DNA from: Pithys albifrons albifrons
Lineage: Eukaryota > Chordata > Aves > Passeriformes > Thamnophilidae
Assembly: GCF_047495875.1 (NCBI RefSeq)
Contig: NC_092497.1
Location: 75,625,463-75,689,462, forward strand
DNA length: 64,000 nucleotides
Direction: 5' to 3'
The position numbers were made by a program, and so were the translations under genes. The notes below the pieces were generated by a model. It did no database searches. It saw nothing but the letters and a program-made list of their open reading frames with translations, and was not told the DNA's origin. Positions 60,501-64,000 of the stretch are shown piece after piece. The number at the start of each line of letters is the position of its first letter. Within the stretch, counting starts at the first letter, position 1.

Positions 60501-63500
60501 CTATAATGAACAAGAAGTTCCATGAATCATGTTAAAGGTTTTACTTGGAAGACTGCATTCAGACCATGCTCTGTCCCTTTCCTGGCATAAAATAATCCCA
60601 AAATTACCTTGGGAAAGCAGCAGTTTACCTGAAATGGTATTGAATTTTTAATTGTGTTAGAACAACTGGGAGCCCAAACCATGTTTTGTAAGACCTTGAA
60701 CTAATTAGTCAGTCATATACAACTTGTTATCCAAATGTGCCACGACAAATTATCTACACTAATGGCCTGTAAGAACTTAATGTAAACCCAGCACTATCAG
60801 AAGTTGCTGCAGAAGAATATAACTACATAAAGACACAGCTGTTGCTATTGGGTATAAACAAACTTAGACACAGAGTCTGCAAATTCAACTGTGGAACCTC
60901 TGTAGTTTACCAAAACACACATTTTACTGAAAAGCATTGTGAGCCATTACTCTACAAATATCAGAGATGACAAAGCAAGAAGTCATGGTTACAACTAAGA
61001 TTAAGTTCCCATATGAATCAGTTAACATATATCAGGTTGTCACACATTTGCATGCAGGTAAAAACTAAAAGTTGTTAAACCAGGCAAGTTTGAAGCAATG
61101 AATTTCAGGAACTGGGTGACCACCCAGAAAATGGCCTCTGGTCTTAATTAATGGCTTCCAAGAATAACAGTATTAACACCTTTACTGTTAACTGGAAAAA
61201 GGTTAAAATACAACTTCCTGATCCTTTCACCTTCCTAAAGTGGAAGCGGGTGGGGTATGGAAAAAGGAAAGGAGACATTTTCCAGAACCCATTATACTAA
61301 CCTCACTTGGGACATAAAAAGTTACCTGCTTAAAAGTACTAAATATTGCTAAAGTATTCCTAAAATAATTCGTAGGTATTTTTATATTGAGATTAAGCCC
61401 CAAGAAGGTTTTGTAATGTATTTTACTTAATAACCAAATCAAACAGAACTCATACAAAACAGTGAGAATGTTCTTGTTGAGAAATATCACATACAACTTG
61501 TAGAAATGCCTGTATATTAATTTTGATGAATTTTCTCTTAAGGCATGCAAAACCCTATCTCGGCTGTGGCTTTATAATTAAAAGGACTAATCACTGTATC
61601 TTTCTAAACCTTTAGGAGCTTAAGTGCAACCCCTGAAATCTGCAATGCAGCCTCTATTCAATATAAATATATTTTACAGTATTCTTCCTCTACCTGTAAC
61701 CTGTAGCCTCAATGACATGCTACAATATAATGTTTTGTGCTGTTGACAGTTAACTCAAATAATGAGAGAAAAACTGTTCCCTAGCTTAGGGAAAACAAAA
61801 AAGAAAAGAAGAAAAATATTTATATTCAAAATGATCTGTATCGTGGTTCACTAAACAAGCTATGCACAAAGGAAAGTTCCACAAAACATTGCAGGTTACT
61901 TAAGCAGTAACTAGGGCAACAACCCATTATGCTGGTTAATTAACTGCATGCTTAAAATAAAATTATTTTGATTTAGGAGAGATAAAGAATTAAGAAAATG
62001 ACCAGATCCTTTGCTAAAAAGTCTCTTTCATTACACAGACAGGGAACCCAACACACACTAAGGATATATGTTTTGCATGATGAACTGGTGGTAGAATCAG
62101 CAAAGGAATACAATTTTTCTGTGTTTTTGTCCTACCAACACTTTGTCTAAGGAAAAAAGAAGTTAGGGAAATAAAAAGTTTAAACATTTCATTTTTTTAA
62201 AGAAACAAGTGAAAGGGACTTCACTAGATGTATCACATCCTGGTAAGTCCACGACTTTTTTGCAATTTCTGCTTCTAATCACTATTGATTTGTTAGCTTT
62301 TTTACACAAGGAAACCACACTACAGTTGGCGAATAGACTGTGTAATTTAATTGACAGGAAATGGAGCAACTAAACCTGAATGTTGGCCCCATATTCAGTA
62401 ATAATTCTGAATACTGAAACAGAAAACTACAATGAGCTCTATCAAGGACAAATATATATTTATTATTGTATAAAATATTTATTATTATATATTTATTAAT
62501 AGTTTATTTGCCTTATTCAAGAAAAGTTCCATTAGAATAGATCAAAGATTAGAACAGATATTTAGAAAGCTACATAAACCTTTAAAATACAAACTTGTTC
62601 TGAATCTGCTTCATAATAACCTTAGCTTTCTAATACCTTCTAGGGCAACGCACCATGACTTCTCAATCATTTATTACTGAAAATAAATATCAGTACAATA
62701 TTTATTAAGATTAGTTTTCCACTCTCCCTTTCTTGAATTTTCATTCCTCAAAAAATTGTATCCAAGTACTTTCTACACAAAGGAAAAACCTGTGTCACAT
62801 ACCACTCATGTATGTTTGCTTTGCCATGACACATTTTCTCCTGATGCAGCGAATGTTAACTTACATATTTAACTTTTCAGCAATCTCTATTCTAAAGGTT
62901 AGTATAAATCTGCAAAGTGTAATTATTACTCCACTATTTTACTGAGGCTGGGTCACAAGAAATGTAGCAATCAAAATACCTGAAAAATATTTCTTGCTGT
63001 TTAATCAAATTCTTTCCTTGCCTCCCTGCTGCTCCCCATCCTAAGCATATCTTGTGACAATATATTTTTAGCTGCTGTCCTGCTGATTCTATGGGTTTTC
63101 ATTTCCTAACTTTTCCCTTGAGCTCCTTCTAATTAACTTGCTCAATAATCCTTCTTCCTCTACCCCTGCACCTCCCACTTTTCCTTTTAAAAGGAAACTT
63201 ATTTTTCTCAGGTTAGCAGAGGGTGTTTATCTCACAACTACAGTACTGAAATGTAAGCAATGCCACAATCTGTATATTTTCTTTGAAGTCATGGCTGTTA
63301 AAACACTATATGAAATCTTAAAGTTCTATATATCTTACCTAAAGAAAATTTGATTGGTAAAAAGATGAACTCCTAAATACTGCCTAATATACACGAAGTA
63401 ATGTTACGGTCTTCATGCTTATGAAGAACTTTAAGAATATCTCTTTCATTGAAAAGAGAATTTTCTCCATCACCTGCCACTGAATACATCAAATTTAGGA

Positions 63501-63573
63501 ATTAATAAAACTGTTTTTTAAACATATTTTAATTATTAATTAAAACACACTTAAGTTATTAAGGTCAGAGAGG
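60501..63573. other. AT-rich unannotated DNA, possibly intron
   Basis: 3 kb of AT-rich, repeat-poor sequence. If the exon at 60323-60500 is real, this is at least partly its upstream intron. No other exon is supported. Confidence 0.45.
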
Positions 63574-64000
63574 TGATGCCTCAGGGTTTTTTAATTTTTA
63601 ATTTTTATAGATTTTAGCAGTAATTGTAATGAAATGCAGATTTTAGTATACCAGTATTCCTAGTAGCTATATTCAATGTTTATGCATACTAACCCTTATT
63701 CCATATCAACCCCTAAAGATTCCTTTAAGCTATTTAGTCTTGTTTTCAAGGCAGAAGGCTGAATAATATCTCAAAGCCTGTGCTACGAGACATAAACATT
63801 GGCAGAGTGACCTCAAAGTCCAGAACACTGGAAGGGTCTCCACATGCCCTGTGTGCTGCAAGGAAGATGAAGATGATGAAGAGGGAATCCCAGATGCCCT
63901 CAGACTCAATTCTGGATCGGTGTGCTAGGGCTGGGATGGGGCTAGACTGAGGAAAAAGTGAACAGGGATTGGATAGACATTATTATCAAAACCATGAAGC
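63574..64000 (+). mobile_element. LTR, family F (copy 2), cut by the window edge
   Basis: Begins TGATGCCTCAGGG and aligns with the minus-strand sense of 47950-47530 through TTTTTATAGATTTTAG, CAAGGCAGAAGGCTGAA, GAGACATAAACAT and GGATTGGA. The TATA and U5 end lie near or beyond position 64000, so solo LTR or provirus cannot be decided. Confidence 0.75.

Noticed and set aside
1..64000. CRISPR arrays, operons, tRNA genes
   Set aside because: No regularly spaced short repeats, no prokaryotic gene organisation and no tRNA cloverleaf signature (A/B box pair) was noticed; the only Pol III-type promoter seen is the 5S SINE head.

Overview
This is vertebrate nuclear DNA, almost certainly from a bird. 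The evidence is many CR1 LINE copies with the CR1 3' terminus (tandem ATTCTRTG-type repeats), several avian-type endogenous-retrovirus LTRs, and an RTE-clade LINE resembling the AviRTE group known from some bird lineages. There are no operons or bacterial genes. Assignment to a passerine or other AviRTE-bearing lineage is an inference.

Layout. Positions 1-4 kb hold two 5S-rRNA-headed SINEs in opposite orientation (141-450 minus, 2803-3100 plus) and a CpG-rich, VNTR-like block next to the second. Positions 6.2-8.1 kb are a cluster of CR1 fragments, probably one CR1 inserted into another. A decayed ERVL-type LTR lies at 9.6-10.5 kb, a CR1 tail at 13.2 kb, a solo LTR (family A) at 17.0 kb and a probable short LTR at 22.2 kb. 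At 26.3-28.4 kb an LTR A carries an LTR B inserted six bases from its end, and its other side runs into a 1.2-kb TG/TA microsatellite. A long minus-strand CR1 with ORF1 esterase remnants and ORF2 fills 29.8-33.6 kb and is split by another LTR A with a perfect 5-bp duplication. Two LTR-like blocks lie at 36-37.5 kb.

The centrepiece is 38.6-47.25 kb: a near full-length plus-strand CR1 interrupted by a near full-length minus-strand RTE (41110-45437, imperfect 11-bp duplication), itself interrupted by a solo LTR B (42510-43132, perfect 5-bp duplication). LTRs F (47.4 kb) and C (49.2 kb), a CR1 fragment (51.9-52.9 kb), a 50-bp RTE tail (55.4 kb) and a CR1 tail (59.3 kb) follow. A second LTR F starts at 63574 and runs off the window.

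The only stretch that looks like host protein-coding sequence is a putative last exon on the minus strand (60323-60500) with a good splice acceptor and an acidic C-terminus. I could not identify the gene. Most remaining sequence is AT-rich, repeat-poor and looks intronic or intergenic.

The most interesting signal is the 5S SINE. Its head is 5S rRNA, its body matches the 5' untranslated region of the RTE in this same window, and its tail matches that RTE's 3' end. It therefore looks like a non-autonomous parasite assembled from both ends of its partner LINE plus a Pol III promoter.
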